From Leifsonia sp. AG29 (lineage in GTDB: Bacteria; Actinomycetota; Actinomycetes; Actinomycetales; Microbacteriaceae), in contig NZ_VMSF01000001.1 of assembly GCF_009765225.1 (NCBI RefSeq), positions 3,100,001-3,164,000 of the forward strand: a stretch of 64,000 nucleotides of DNA. The letters are read 5' to 3'. Positions within the stretch are counted from its first letter, which is position 1; each line of letters begins with the position of its first letter. Shown here one piece after another: positions 36,575 through 45,782 of the stretch. A program made the translations under genes and the position numbers. The notes under the pieces were generated by a model, which made no database searches, was not told the DNA's origin, and was given only the letters and a program-made list of their open reading frames with translations.

Positions 36575-37102
36575 TCAGGTCGCGGCGGCGTTCCCGACCT
36601 CGGCCTCGGACTTCTCGATGGCCTTCTGCATCTCGTCGTAGTCGCCCGAGTCGATCGCCTTCGAGATCCGCTTGTCCGCTTTGACGAGCGCAGCCTCCAC
36701 CTTGTCGGCCCACTTGTCGTCGACGATCGCGACGACGGCGGAGGACCCCGCCGGGAGGTACTCCTCCACGTCCACGCCGAGCTCCTTCTCTTCGTGGCGC
36801 TTGCGGAAGTGGCCGATCACCGCGCCGACGCCCGCGCCGATCGCGGTCGCGGCGAGGAGGGGCGGTGCGAACAGACCGACGACGACGCCGGCCCCGGCTC
36901 CCATGCCGGCACCGCGCTTGACCTTGCCGGTGTCATGCTCGCTGACCTGCACTTTGCCGTCCGCGTCGCGGTTCATGACGACCGCTCCCACGATCTCGTA
37001 GTCGCCTGCGCTCTCGCCGGACTTGAGGGTCTTGTAGTCCTCGTCGGCGGTGGCGGGGTCGCCGTACGCCCCGACCACCAGGAACAGATTCTTGTCAGCC
37101 AT
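36575..37102 (-). CDS. DUF1269 family protein
   Basis: A 175-residue protein. A ferredoxin-like N-terminal part (NLFLVVGAYGDPATADEDYKTLK) is followed by a glycine-rich hydrophobic hairpin (GAGMGAGAGVVVGLFAPPLLAATAIGAGVGAVIGHF) that may insert in the membrane, then a C-terminal part with repeated strands and a charged helix. DUF1269 proteins are of unknown function, often near stress genes. The ATG follows GAAGGGAAG. It is transcribed away from the P-type ATPase gene upstream on the same strand. Confidence 0.78.
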   Translation of the reverse strand: MADKNLFLVVGAYGDPATADEDYKTLKSGESAGDYEIVGAVVMNRDADGKVQVSEHDTGKVKRGAGMGAGAGVVVGLFAPPLLAATAIGAGVGAVIGHFRKRHEEKELGVDVEEYLPAGSSAVVAIVDDKWADKVEAALVKADKRISKAIDSGDYDEMQKAIEKSEAEVGNAAAT

Positions 37103-37191
37103 GTTCTTCCCTTCGTGCGAACCATGGATTCGCCGGCGAACGGGAGGCCGCCGCCGACGAGGGCATGATGGCAGCGCCGCCGCGACCCTGG

Positions 37192-39543
37192 CTAGGGACA
37201 TTCGGCCCGCGGCGGCGGGGACACCCCGCGCCTGGCGGCCCGGGCGATCTCGATGAGCGCGGCGCCGAGGCTCGCGAAGACGACGACACCGGCTGACACG
37301 GGCGGCGGGACATCGACGAACACGAGGAACGTGCGGATCACCGGGACCGTGAAGATGAGGACCACGCCCGCGGCCATCGACGCGACCACGAAGAGCTTCC
37401 GTCCGTCCCAGGGTCTCGCCAGCATCGCCAGAACCCACAGGCCGAGGATCGCCAGGAGCATGGTCGCCCCCGTCCGGAGCTGTTCCTCGCCGATCCCCAG
37501 TTCGGCCATGCTCCACGAGTAGGCGATGAGCACGGAGCCGATGACGCCGCCGACGGGCACCGCGAAGCTCAGCGACCGGGCCAGGAAGCCGGCCCGGTGA
37601 CGTCGCAGGTTCGGGAGGAGCGCGAGGAAGAACGCGGGCAGCCCGATCGTCAAGCCGTCGGTCGCCGCCAGCTGGCGCGGGAGGAACGGATACGCGGTCA
37701 CGAGGACGCCCACGAGGAGCGCGAGGAGGGTCGCGTAGACGGTCTTCGTCAAGAACAGCATGGAGACGCGCTCGATGTTCGCCATGACCTGGCGTCCCTC
37801 CCCGACGGCGGCGGGCAGGCTGGAGAACCGGCCGTCGAGGAGGACCATCCGGGCCACCGCCTTGGAGGCCTCCGCTCCCGTCGACACGGCGATTCCGATG
37901 TCGGCCTGCTTGAGGGCGGGGATGTCGTTGACGCCGTCCCCGATCATGGCCACCACGTGCCCGGCCGCTTGCAGCGCGGCCGCGATCCGGCGCTTCTGAT
38001 CGGGCGTCACCCGGCCGAGGACCAGCTCCTGCCGCAGAAGCTCCTCAACTCGATCCGGCTCCTCCGGCAGCAGTCGCGCATCGAACCCGTCGCTGACGGC
38101 GAGCCCCGCCTCCTTCGCGATAGCGGCCACCGTGCGCGGGTCGTCCCCCGAGAGCACACGCAGACCGACGCCCTCACGGGCGAAGTAGGAGAGCGTCTCG
38201 GCGACGTCCGGACGCACGCGCTCCCGGAAGGTGAGCAGGGCGACCGGCTCGAGGCCGGACGGGAGGCGAGCCTCCGCCGTCAACGCAGCGCTCGCGTGGG
38301 CGAGGACCAGCGTGCGCCGACCCGCGTCGACCAGTGCCCGGACGCGCTCCTCGAGCCGGCCATCCGCGAAGACCACGTCCGCACCGCCGAGGACCCAGGT
38401 TCCCGCGACCGGACCGTCGAAGGAGACGGCGCTCCAGCGGCGCACCGAGGAGAAGGGCACGCGCGAGACGGGGACCGCCTCCACCGGCGACGGGTAGCGC
38501 TCGGCCAGGCTCCGCGCGGTGGCGTTGGCATCCTCGGCCGCGCCGAACCAGGCGAGCACCCCGGGCCACCCTCCCCGCCCGGCGGCCCCGGCCAACGGGA
38601 TCGCCTCGTCGAACCGCACCTCCCCCTCGGTCAGGGTCCCCGTCTTGTCGAAGCAGACGATGTCCACTCGCGCGAGCACCTCCGCCGCCGCGAGCTCCTG
38701 GACGAGGATGCCGCGCCGGCCGAGGCGGACGGCGGCGACGGCGAAGGCGATGCTCGTCATGAGGACCAGGCCGAGCGGGATCATCGCCACCACGGCGGCG
38801 ACCGTGTAGACGACGGCATCGCGCCAGAGCTCGCTGCTCATGACGGTTCGCCACCCGCCCAGCGAGACCACCTGCGCGTTGAACACCAGCAGGCCGAGGG
38901 GGCCGACGGCCCAGGCGACCCAGCGGAGCACGGTCTGGATGCCGGCGTGAAGCTCGCTGGAGACGAGGGAGAACCGCCGAGCCTGGGCGGCCAGCCCGTG
39001 GGCGAACGTGTCGGCTCCGACGCGCTCCACGCGGGCGCGGCCCGCCCCTCCCACGACGACCGACCCGCCGAGGACGAGGTCACCCGCGACTTTGTCGATC
39101 GCGTCGGACTCGCCGGTCAGGAGGGACTCGTCGGTCTGCAGGCCGTCCGCGAAGACGACGCGCGCATCGGCGGCGACCCGGTCGCCGACGCGCACCACCA
39201 GGAGATCGTCGGCGACGACCGTCTCCGTGGGGATCTCGAGCTCGCCTCCCTCCCGGATCACCCGCGCGGCCGCGGCCGAGGGCAGCGCCAGCCGGTCGAG
39301 TGCCGCCTTCGCGCGGAGCTCCTGCCACGAGCCGATGATGATGTTGCCCGCGGCGGCTATCCCGAAGAGGGCGTCCTGCCAGCGGCCGATGAGCAGCAGC
39401 ACCACGAAGCAGGCGGCGATGATGGCGTTGAAGAGGGTCAGCACGTTCGCCCGGGCGATGCTCGCCAGGCTCCGGCTGGTGCGCGGGCGATACCGGTTGG
39501 TGCGGCCGTCCGCGACGCGCTGTGCGACCTCGGCCGCCGACAA
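37192..39543 (-). CDS. CtpE-like P-type ATPase
   Basis: A 783-residue P-type ATPase with about ten helices. The actuator motif is DESLLTGESD, the phosphorylation motif DKTGTLTEGEV, and the hinge motif MIGDGVNDIPALKQADIGI. The close resemblance in layout to mycobacterial CtpE, a calcium transporter, includes the N-terminal GLSAAEVAQRVADG. In the M4 ion site, where calcium pumps have PEGL, this protein reads IPLGLVLMTS, so the ion-binding glutamate is missing. A TTG at 39543 was chosen because an upstream extension would run through the neighbouring gene. Ion specificity is therefore uncertain. Confidence 0.85.
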   Translation of the reverse strand: MSAAEVAQRVADGRTNRYRPRTSRSLASIARANVLTLFNAIIAACFVVLLLIGRWQDALFGIAAAGNIIIGSWQELRAKAALDRLALPSAAAARVIREGGELEIPTETVVADDLLVVRVGDRVAADARVVFADGLQTDESLLTGESDAIDKVAGDLVLGGSVVVGGAGRARVERVGADTFAHGLAAQARRFSLVSSELHAGIQTVLRWVAWAVGPLGLLVFNAQVVSLGGWRTVMSSELWRDAVVYTVAAVVAMIPLGLVLMTSIAFAVAAVRLGRRGILVQELAAAEVLARVDIVCFDKTGTLTEGEVRFDEAIPLAGAAGRGGWPGVLAWFGAAEDANATARSLAERYPSPVEAVPVSRVPFSSVRRWSAVSFDGPVAGTWVLGGADVVFADGRLEERVRALVDAGRRTLVLAHASAALTAEARLPSGLEPVALLTFRERVRPDVAETLSYFAREGVGLRVLSGDDPRTVAAIAKEAGLAVSDGFDARLLPEEPDRVEELLRQELVLGRVTPDQKRRIAAALQAAGHVVAMIGDGVNDIPALKQADIGIAVSTGAEASKAVARMVLLDGRFSSLPAAVGEGRQVMANIERVSMLFLTKTVYATLLALLVGVLVTAYPFLPRQLAATDGLTIGLPAFFLALLPNLRRHRAGFLARSLSFAVPVGGVIGSVLIAYSWSMAELGIGEEQLRTGATMLLAILGLWVLAMLARPWDGRKLFVVASMAAGVVLIFTVPVIRTFLVFVDVPPPVSAGVVVFASLGAALIEIARAARRGVSPPPRAECP

Positions 39544-39548
39544 CCCGG

Positions 39549-40211
39549 TCAGGAGCTCTCGTCCTCCGGGTGCCGACGCCGGCGGAGCGCCCGCCAGATG
39601 AGGAAGGCCCCGGCCGCGATCACGGCGATCGGCCAGACGACGTTCAGGACGGCGACCCACCCGGCCACGCTGAGGAGGACCATCACCGCACCGATCGCGA
39701 GGACACCCGCGGGGATCCACGCCCACCAGCGGCTCCCGCCGCCTCCCGGGAGGACCGCCACCAGGGCGAACGTCAGGGCCGCCCCGCCGAGGAAGGCCGC
39801 ACCCGCCACGGAGCCCGGGACGGAGGCGCCGAGCACCGGGACGACGGCGAGCGTCACGAGGATCCCGGCCGGGATGAGCGCCCACCAGTGCCGGTGATCA
39901 CGCAGGTACACCGCGAGGAATCCGATGCCGAGGGCGCCGAGGAGGGGGACCTCGGTCCACTGCGCGAGGCCGCCGCGATCGAGGTCCATGAGCGTCGCCG
40001 CCGAGGCTCCGAACAACGCGGCACTGGGAATGGCGGCCCACCACGAGGCGCGATCCGCGAAGAAGACGTAGGCGAACGTCACACCGGCGGCGGCCAGCAC
40101 TGCGGCCCACCAGGCCGGCGAGGGACGGACCCCGGTCGCGTCGAGCAGCAGCAGCGTCCCGGCGCACAGGACGAGCACGCCGAGCGCGAGTTGAACCGGG
40201 ACCCGCTTCAT
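39549..40211 (-). CDS. Membrane protein, about seven helices
   Basis: A 220-residue hydrophobic protein made of paired helices with repeated Trp-Trp signatures at helix starts (SPAWWAAVLAAAG, ASWWAAIPSAA, RHWWALIPAGI, SRWWAWIPAGVL). The recurring WWA-IP motif suggests internal duplication. A basic tail (RRRRHPEDESS) follows. It lies 5 bp upstream of the CtpE-like gene on the same strand, so the two are probably one unit. No family was recognised. Confidence 0.7.
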   Translation of the reverse strand: MKRVPVQLALGVLVLCAGTLLLLDATGVRPSPAWWAAVLAAAGVTFAYVFFADRASWWAAIPSAALFGASAATLMDLDRGGLAQWTEVPLLGALGIGFLAVYLRDHRHWWALIPAGILVTLAVVPVLGASVPGSVAGAAFLGGAALTFALVAVLPGGGGSRWWAWIPAGVLAIGAVMVLLSVAGWVAVLNVVWPIAVIAAGAFLIWRALRRRRHPEDESS

Positions 40212-40317
40212 GACCGGCCGCCTCTCCTGGCAGGCACGACGGCCACCGTGCCGTGACCAGACTCCTCCCCGGCGAGCGCTCGACCGAGGACCATGGTCCT
40301 GCGGACATTGCGGGGAA

Positions 40318-40332
40318 TACCCAGTGGGGGTA
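40318..40332. promoter_or_regulatory. TACCC/GGGTA palindrome, CsoR-type site 1
   Basis: TACCC-N5-GGGTA lies in the 204-bp divergent region upstream of the CopB-like gene. CsoR-family repressors bind sites of this general form. Confidence 0.55.
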
Positions 40333-40352
40333 CTATCGTTCCCACCGGAGAC

Positions 40353-40373
40353 AGATACCCCAATGGGGTATCT
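40353..40373. promoter_or_regulatory. Perfect palindrome AGATACCCC-AAT-GGGGTATCT, CsoR-type site 2
   Basis: Nine-base arms (40353-40361 and 40365-40373) are fully complementary around AAT. It lies 42-62 bp upstream of the CopB-like gene and 21 bp after site 1, giving a double operator for copper-responsive control. Confidence 0.75.
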
Positions 40374-40415
40374 TTCGCGCAGTGAGCGCGTGTCAGCGAC
40401 CACGGGAGTGAACTC

Positions 40416-42512
40416 ATGAGCCACCCGCACACCCACCAGCCGGGCACCCGGCCCGAGGAGGCCGGTCACGCCGGAATGCCTCACGGCGACCACGGCGGCC
40501 ACGCCGGCCACGGCGGCCACGCCGGCCACGCCGGCCACGGAGACCATGCCGGGCAGTTCCGCCGGCTGTTCTGGATCAACCTCCTGCTCGCCGTCCCGGT
40601 CGTCGCGAGGTCTCAGGCGTTCGGGATGATCCTCGGGTACGAGGTCTCGGGTCCGCTGCTGTGGGTCGCGCCCCTGCTCGGGACCGTCATGTACCTCTGG
40701 GGCGGCTGGCCGTTCCTCAGCGGCGCCGTCAGCGAGCTGCGGTCGCGCATGCCGGGGATGATGCTGCTGATCGGGCTGGCGATCACGGTCGCGTTCATCG
40801 CGTCGTGGGGCGCCACACTGGGACTGCTGGACCACGAGCTCGAGTTCTGGTGGGAGCTCGCGCTGCTCATCGTCATCATGCTGCTCGGCCACTGGATCGA
40901 GATGCGGTCGCTGGCTCAGACGAGCTCCGCCCTGGACTCGCTCGCCGCGCTCCTCCCCGATGAGGCGGAGCGGATCGAGGGCGAGGAGGTGGTGAAGGTG
41001 GCTCCCGCGGACCTCCGCGTGGGCGACCTCGTGCTGGTGCGCCCCGGCGGCAGCATCCCGGCCGACGGCCGCATCGCCGGTGGGCGCGCCGATGTCGACG
41101 AATCGATGGTGACCGGGGAGTCGCTGGCCGTGTCCCGAGGCGAGGGCGACCCGGTCACGGCCGGAACGGTCGCCACCGACTCGGCGCTCCGGATCGAGAT
41201 CACCGCCACGGGCGACGACACCGCCCTCGCCGGGATCCAGCGACTCGTCACGGAAGCCCAGAACTCCTCGTCCCGGGCGCAGCGGATCGCCGACCGCGCC
41301 GCCGCGCTGCTGTTCTGGTTCGCGCTCACCGCGGCGATCATCACCGCGATCGTCTGGACCCTGGTCGGCAGCCCGGACGACGCCGTCACCCGGACCATCA
41401 CCGTGCTCGTCATCGCGTGCCCGCACGCACTCGGCCTGGCCATCCCGCTCGTGGTCTCGATCGCCACGGAGCGCGCTGCGCGCGGCGGCGTCCTCGTGAA
41501 GGATCGCCTCGCCCTGGAGAGCATGCGCACGGTCGACACCGTGCTGTTCGACAAGACCGGCACCCTGACGAAGGGCGAGCCGACGGTCACGGCGGTCGAG
41601 CCGGTCGGCGGTGTCGACGCTGACGCCGTCCTCGCCCTCGCGGCAGCCGCCGAGGCGGACAGCGAGCACCCGCTGGCGCGAGCGATCGTGCGCGCCGCGC
41701 AGGCCAAGGGACTCCCGATCCCCCCGGCGACCGGGTTCGCCTCCTCCCCGGCGGTGGGCGTCACCGCCGAGGTCGACGGCTCGGAGATCCGGGTCGGAGG
41801 CCCGCGCCTCCTCGAGGAGACCGGCACCGCCGAGGTGGGCCACGCCGCCCTGTGGCGGGGCGAGGGCGCGATCATCCTCCACGTGCTCCGCGACGGGGAG
41901 GTCGTCGGCGGCCTGAAGCTCGCCGACGAGATCCGGCCGGAGTCCCGCGAAGCCGTGGACGCCCTCCACCGGATCGGCATCCAGGTCGTCCTGATCACGG
42001 GCGACGCGGAGGCGGTCGCCGACGCCGTCAGCGCCGAGCTCGGCATCGACCGCGTCTTCGCGCACGTGCGCCCGGAGGACAAGTCGAGCAAAGTGGCCGA
42101 GCTTCAACGGGAGGGACGGAAGGTCGCGATGGTCGGCGACGGCGTCAACGACGCCCCGGCTCTCGCGCAGGCCGACGTCGGCATCGCCATCGGCGCCGGA
42201 ACCGATGTCGCCATCGCCTCCGCCGGGGTCATCCTGGCGAGCTCGGACCCGCGCAGCGTCCTCTCCGTGATCGAGCTGTCGCGCGCCTCCTATCGCAAGA
42301 TGAAGCAGAACCTGTGGTGGGCGGCGGGGTACAACCTCCTGTCGGTGCCGCTGGCCGCGGGCGTGCTCGCGCCGATCGGGTTCGTCCTGCCCATGTCCGT
42401 CGGTGCGATCGTCATGTCGCTGTCGACCGTGGTCGTCGCGCTCAACGCCCAGCTGCTGCGTCGGCTGGACCTGCGGCCGGAGGTGAGCACGCGGGCCGCG
42501 CTCGGGCGCTGA
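40416..42512 (+). CDS. copB: Copper-translocating P-type ATPase, CopB type
   Basis: A 698-residue P1B ATPase. The N-terminus is a histidine-rich tail (about 17 His in the first 50 residues) instead of CxxC domains. The M6 motif is CPH (VIACPHALGLAIP), which defines the P1B-3 group (CopB). Catalytic motifs are DKTGTLTKGEP, SEHPL and GDGVNDAPALAQADVG. CopB pumps export copper or silver. The ATG has GGGAGTGA upstream, and two palindromes of CsoR type precede it. Confidence 0.92.
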   Translation: MSHPHTHQPGTRPEEAGHAGMPHGDHGGHAGHGGHAGHAGHGDHAGQFRRLFWINLLLAVPVVARSQAFGMILGYEVSGPLLWVAPLLGTVMYLWGGWPFLSGAVSELRSRMPGMMLLIGLAITVAFIASWGATLGLLDHELEFWWELALLIVIMLLGHWIEMRSLAQTSSALDSLAALLPDEAERIEGEEVVKVAPADLRVGDLVLVRPGGSIPADGRIAGGRADVDESMVTGESLAVSRGEGDPVTAGTVATDSALRIEITATGDDTALAGIQRLVTEAQNSSSRAQRIADRAAALLFWFALTAAIITAIVWTLVGSPDDAVTRTITVLVIACPHALGLAIPLVVSIATERAARGGVLVKDRLALESMRTVDTVLFDKTGTLTKGEPTVTAVEPVGGVDADAVLALAAAAEADSEHPLARAIVRAAQAKGLPIPPATGFASSPAVGVTAEVDGSEIRVGGPRLLEETGTAEVGHAALWRGEGAIILHVLRDGEVVGGLKLADEIRPESREAVDALHRIGIQVVLITGDAEAVADAVSAELGIDRVFAHVRPEDKSSKVAELQREGRKVAMVGDGVNDAPALAQADVGIAIGAGTDVAIASAGVILASSDPRSVLSVIELSRASYRKMKQNLWWAAGYNLLSVPLAAGVLAPIGFVLPMSVGAIVMSLSTVVVALNAQLLRRLDLRPEVSTRAALGR

Positions 42513-42610
42513 GCGCATCGCTGCGCCGAACCGCATCCGACCCGTGCGGCGTTGGGCCCTTGTGACGTTCGGCCTTGCCGGGCGACGACGGTGTCGCCCA
42601 GCCTGGGTGC

Positions 42611-43081
42611 ATGACCGTGCAGGAGCCGACGACGCGCCGCACCGGTGCGTCGAGCGGGAGGATGCGGACGGCGCGGGTGCTGGCCGTTCTGGGCACCACG
42701 CTGACGGGCATCCCGATCGCCGCCCCGGTGGTGCTCGCCGCGGTGTCCCTCCTGGTGGCGCAGCACTGGCGATTCGACTACCTCCTCCCGGGCGAACTCG
42801 TCGTTCCCGCAGCGACGGGTGGAGCCGCCCTCCTCGCCGCGTCGCTGGTCGCGCGGCGGGCGCGGGTCGCCGTGTGCTGTGCGGCCAATGCGGCCGCGTT
42901 GTTCTTCGTGCTCGTCGGAGTCATCGCCAACGCGACCGGCCTCGCAACCGGGGCGGCCCCCGCCGAGGGCCCGGCCCTGATCGCGGTGGCCGCCGTCTAC
43001 GTCGGTTACGTGCTCTCCGTCGTCGCGATGTTCGCGGTCGGGGTCGTCCTGTGCGGTTCGCTGTTCGGCCGCCGGGTCTGA
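42611..43081 (+). CDS. Small membrane protein
   Basis: A 156-residue protein with four predicted helices (about 23-47, 63-82, 88-110 and 122-147) and a short polar N-terminus (QEPTTRRTGASSGRM). ATG 42611 was preferred to an earlier in-frame ATG at 42575, because the extra leader is not membrane- or signal-like. It lies 98 bp after copB on the same strand and might be co-transcribed. No family was recognised. Confidence 0.65.
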   Translation: MTVQEPTTRRTGASSGRMRTARVLAVLGTTLTGIPIAAPVVLAAVSLLVAQHWRFDYLLPGELVVPAATGGAALLAASLVARRARVAVCCAANAAALFFVLVGVIANATGLATGAAPAEGPALIAVAAVYVGYVLSVVAMFAVGVVLCGSLFGRRV

Positions 43082-43109
43082 GGATCACCGCTCGGGACGC
43101 GGTCTCGGC

Positions 43110-45251
43110 TCAGGACCCTGTCTCCGCGGTGACCGGGGCGGACAGGGTCCCGTAGCGCTCCATGCGATGCCAGCGCAGATGCGTTCCGGCGAACGCGGTG
43201 AAGACCGACTGGATGACCACCAGATACATGAGCTGCCGGTACACCACCTGTTGCAGCGGAAGCGTCCAGAGCGGCCTCAGTGGCTCCTTGTCGATCCGGA
43301 AGGCGTACCAGGCCATTCCGGCCTGAAGCGCCAGGAACGCGAGCCAGAGCGCTGCGATGCGCCCCGGGTCGAGGAAGACCAGACCGTAGACGGCGAAAAG
43401 GTCGACGACGGGAGCGAACAGCGGCAGCAGCACCTGCAGGATGAGCAGGTAGACGAGCCCCCGACGCCCGAGCTTGCCGGCCTGACCGCCCTGCACCAGC
43501 GCTCCCCGGTGTTTCCACATCGCCTGGATGGTGCCGTAGCACCAGCGGTAGCGCTGCCGCCAGAGCGCGCCGAGCGAGGCGGGCGCCTCGGTCCATGCCC
43601 GGGCGTCGTCCTCGTACACCACCCGCCATCCGTCCCGGCACAGGGCCATGGTGAGATCGGTGTCCTCAGCGAGCGTGTCGTCGCTCACGCCGCCGACCCT
43701 CTCCAGCGCCGAGCGGCGGAAGGCGCCGATGGCCCCGGGAACGGTGGGCATGCATTCGGCGACGTCGAACAGGCGGCGGTCGAGGTTGAAGCCGACGACG
43801 TACTCGATGTGCTGCCAGGCGCCGAGGACGCCCTGCCGATTGATGATCTTCGTGTTGCCCGATACCGCACCGACCGCCGGATCGGCCAGCGGCTGGATGA
43901 GCGCGTGCACGGTACCCGGCTCGAAAACGGTGTCCCCGTCGACCATGACGACGATGTCGTGGCTGGCCGCTCGGAGCCCGGCGTTCAACGCGGCCGGCTT
44001 GCCGCCGTTGGACTGACGGATGACGACGACCGGGAGACCCAGCGCCTCGACGATGTCGGCGGTGCCGTCGGTCGAGCCGTCGTCCACGACGATCACCTCG
44101 ACCGGATGCGTGGACGCGACGAGCGACCGCACGGCCGCCTCGATGCCGGCCGCCTCGTTATAGGCGGGCACGATGACCGTCACAGGATCCACCACCTCGG
44201 GGCGGGCTGGGGCGGAGGGGCGGTGCCGACCGCGCGTCTGCCTCCTGTGGCGCGCGGCCGTGGCCAGCACGAGGATCGCCCGGACGAGCATCACGATCCC
44301 GCTGAGCACCAGCGCGACCGTGATCGCACCGACGAGGAGGTCGCTCAGGCGGATGCCCCAGACGGTCATCGCCGCTGCCAGACGATCCGGGAGGGAGGCC
44401 GCCTGAGAGGTGCCCTCCACCCCGAAAGCGCGGCCGACGGTGGTCACCGTGTAGCTTTCCGCGTCGAGACGGGTCAGCGCCGCGTCGAGGGCCCGTACCG
44501 TCTGGCTGCGATCGCCGCCGCCGTCGTGCAGCAGGACCACCTGACCGGAGCCGTCGCGGGGAACGATCGCCCGCTCGATGGCGGCGGCCCCGGGGCGCCG
44601 CCAATCCTGGCCGTCGCGCGTGGAGAGCACCGTCAGGTAGCCGTCCGTGCCGGCGGAGCGGATCGCCGACCAGAGGGAGTCGGTGACCGCGTCGTTCCCC
44701 GAGCTGTACGGAGGCCGCAAGAGGGACGTCGTCCGGCCGGTCGCATCGACGATGGCCTGCTGCGCGGTCTGCATCTCGAGCTGACGCCTCCACTCGGGCG
44801 CCGTGCTCAGGTCGACGTGCGTGAGCGTGTGAACGCCCACCTCGTCCCCGGCGGCGACGACCGCCCTCACGAGGTCCGGATGAGCGATCGCCGCCGTTCC
44901 GACCATGAAGAAGGTCGCGTGCGCGCCGTGTCGGCGCAGGACTCTCAGGATCTCGGGCGTCCACCGAGGGTCCGGGCCGTCGTCGAAGGTCAAGGCGATG
45001 GTCCGCGCGTGCGGCCGTGCAGTCGCCGGAGTGGCGCCGCGGGCGTCGATCATCGGACCGCCCCGGGTGACGGCGGCCGGCACGGCCGATGCCGACCCCG
45101 ACGAGACGGCCGCATCGTCACCGATGCCCGCGAGGTGCTGGGTGTACCCCTCCACGAGCAAGGCCACGGCCAGGGCGATCAAGGCCCCGATGAGGACCAC
45201 CCAGTGGACCCGCGCGGACTGCGGACGAAGGGAGGCGCGTCTGCCGCTCAC
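43110..45251 (-). CDS. Fused polysaccharide deacetylase and family 2 glycosyltransferase
   Basis: A 713-residue fusion. After one membrane anchor (about 16-36) comes an extracytoplasmic NodB deacetylase domain (about 85-275) with TFDDGPD, the metal histidines in HTLTHVDL, and LLHDGGG. A second helix near 320-345 leads to a cytoplasmic GT2 domain (about 360-600) with PAYNEA, DDGSTDGT, the DGDT metal site, EDTDL and the processive motif QRYRWCYG. Further helices follow near the C-terminus. Such fusions make and modify poly-N-acetylglucosamine-like polymers. The GTG start overlaps the stop of the upstream gene by 3 bp. Confidence 0.9.
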   Translation of the reverse strand: MSGRRASLRPQSARVHWVVLIGALIALAVALLVEGYTQHLAGIGDDAAVSSGSASAVPAAVTRGGPMIDARGATPATARPHARTIALTFDDGPDPRWTPEILRVLRRHGAHATFFMVGTAAIAHPDLVRAVVAAGDEVGVHTLTHVDLSTAPEWRRQLEMQTAQQAIVDATGRTTSLLRPPYSSGNDAVTDSLWSAIRSAGTDGYLTVLSTRDGQDWRRPGAAAIERAIVPRDGSGQVVLLHDGGGDRSQTVRALDAALTRLDAESYTVTTVGRAFGVEGTSQAASLPDRLAAAMTVWGIRLSDLLVGAITVALVLSGIVMLVRAILVLATAARHRRQTRGRHRPSAPARPEVVDPVTVIVPAYNEAAGIEAAVRSLVASTHPVEVIVVDDGSTDGTADIVEALGLPVVVIRQSNGGKPAALNAGLRAASHDIVVMVDGDTVFEPGTVHALIQPLADPAVGAVSGNTKIINRQGVLGAWQHIEYVVGFNLDRRLFDVAECMPTVPGAIGAFRRSALERVGGVSDDTLAEDTDLTMALCRDGWRVVYEDDARAWTEAPASLGALWRQRYRWCYGTIQAMWKHRGALVQGGQAGKLGRRGLVYLLILQVLLPLFAPVVDLFAVYGLVFLDPGRIAALWLAFLALQAGMAWYAFRIDKEPLRPLWTLPLQQVVYRQLMYLVVIQSVFTAFAGTHLRWHRMERYGTLSAPVTAETGS

Positions 45252-45715
45252 GGGTGCGGTGGCTTCTTGGACTGACCGGGCGCCGTCGAGCTCTTCCCGG
45301 GCGCCGTCGGAGCCGCAGAAGGCGTCGGCGCCGGCACCGGCGCCGGTGCGACAGAGGCGGCGGGAGCGGCAGTGCTGGGCGCGGCGGGCACGGCCGGCGA
45401 CGTGACGGCCTGCTCGGGCGGCCGGGACGGCGACGGACCCGGGGAGGCGGGGGCCTGGGAGGCCGGAGGAGCGAGGACGGCCGGCACCTGGGGCTGGGAG
45501 CGCGCCTCGGGCGGAGCGAAGGGGAGCACCGGGACCCCGATGCGGGGTCCGCTGAGGAACGCCGCCATCACCAGCACGACGTAGACCACGATCCCGCCCA
45601 GCACGACGACGCCCGCGATCCGGGCCCGGCGCAGACGTCGACCGGACCGGTCGACGAACACGGGACCGCCTCCTGGTTCAGGAGAGTGTGGTCGGTTGAT
45701 CTTCTCGGCCACCAC
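45248..45715 (-). CDS. Single-pass membrane protein with Pro/Ala-rich exterior
   Basis: A 155-residue protein: a short cytoplasmic part with GGGPVFVDRSGRRLRRAR, one membrane helix (about 35-55) and an outer region of about 85 residues rich in Pro, Ala and Ser, ending GKSSTAPGQSKKPPHP. It is translationally coupled to the deacetylase/glycosyltransferase downstream and may assist polymer export or anchoring. The GTG start has TAGAAT 7 nt upstream. Confidence 0.65.
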   Translation of the reverse strand: MVAEKINRPHSPEPGGGPVFVDRSGRRLRRARIAGVVVLGGIVVYVVLVMAAFLSGPRIGVPVLPFAPPEARSQPQVPAVLAPPASQAPASPGPSPSRPPEQAVTSPAVPAAPSTAAPAASVAPAPVPAPTPSAAPTAPGKSSTAPGQSKKPPHP

Positions 45716-45722
45716 GGCACCG

Positions 45723-45728
45723 ATTCTA
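45723..45728 (-). promoter_or_regulatory. -10 hexamer TAGAAT, leaderless-type
   Basis: On the minus strand TAGAAT is followed by 7 nt and the GTG at 45715, driving the two-gene polysaccharide operon. Confidence 0.55.
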
Positions 45729-45782
45729 AACGAGCGCACCCGCGCGGTCGTCCGGCGGGACGGAGGCCGCCTGAGATGTCGC

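Noticed and set aside
43085-43132. TCACCGC/GCGGTGA inverted repeat as terminator of the membrane-protein gene at 42611
   Set aside because: The right arm lies inside the convergent deacetylase-glycosyltransferase gene and the arms are 34 nt apart, so a stable hairpin is not convincing.
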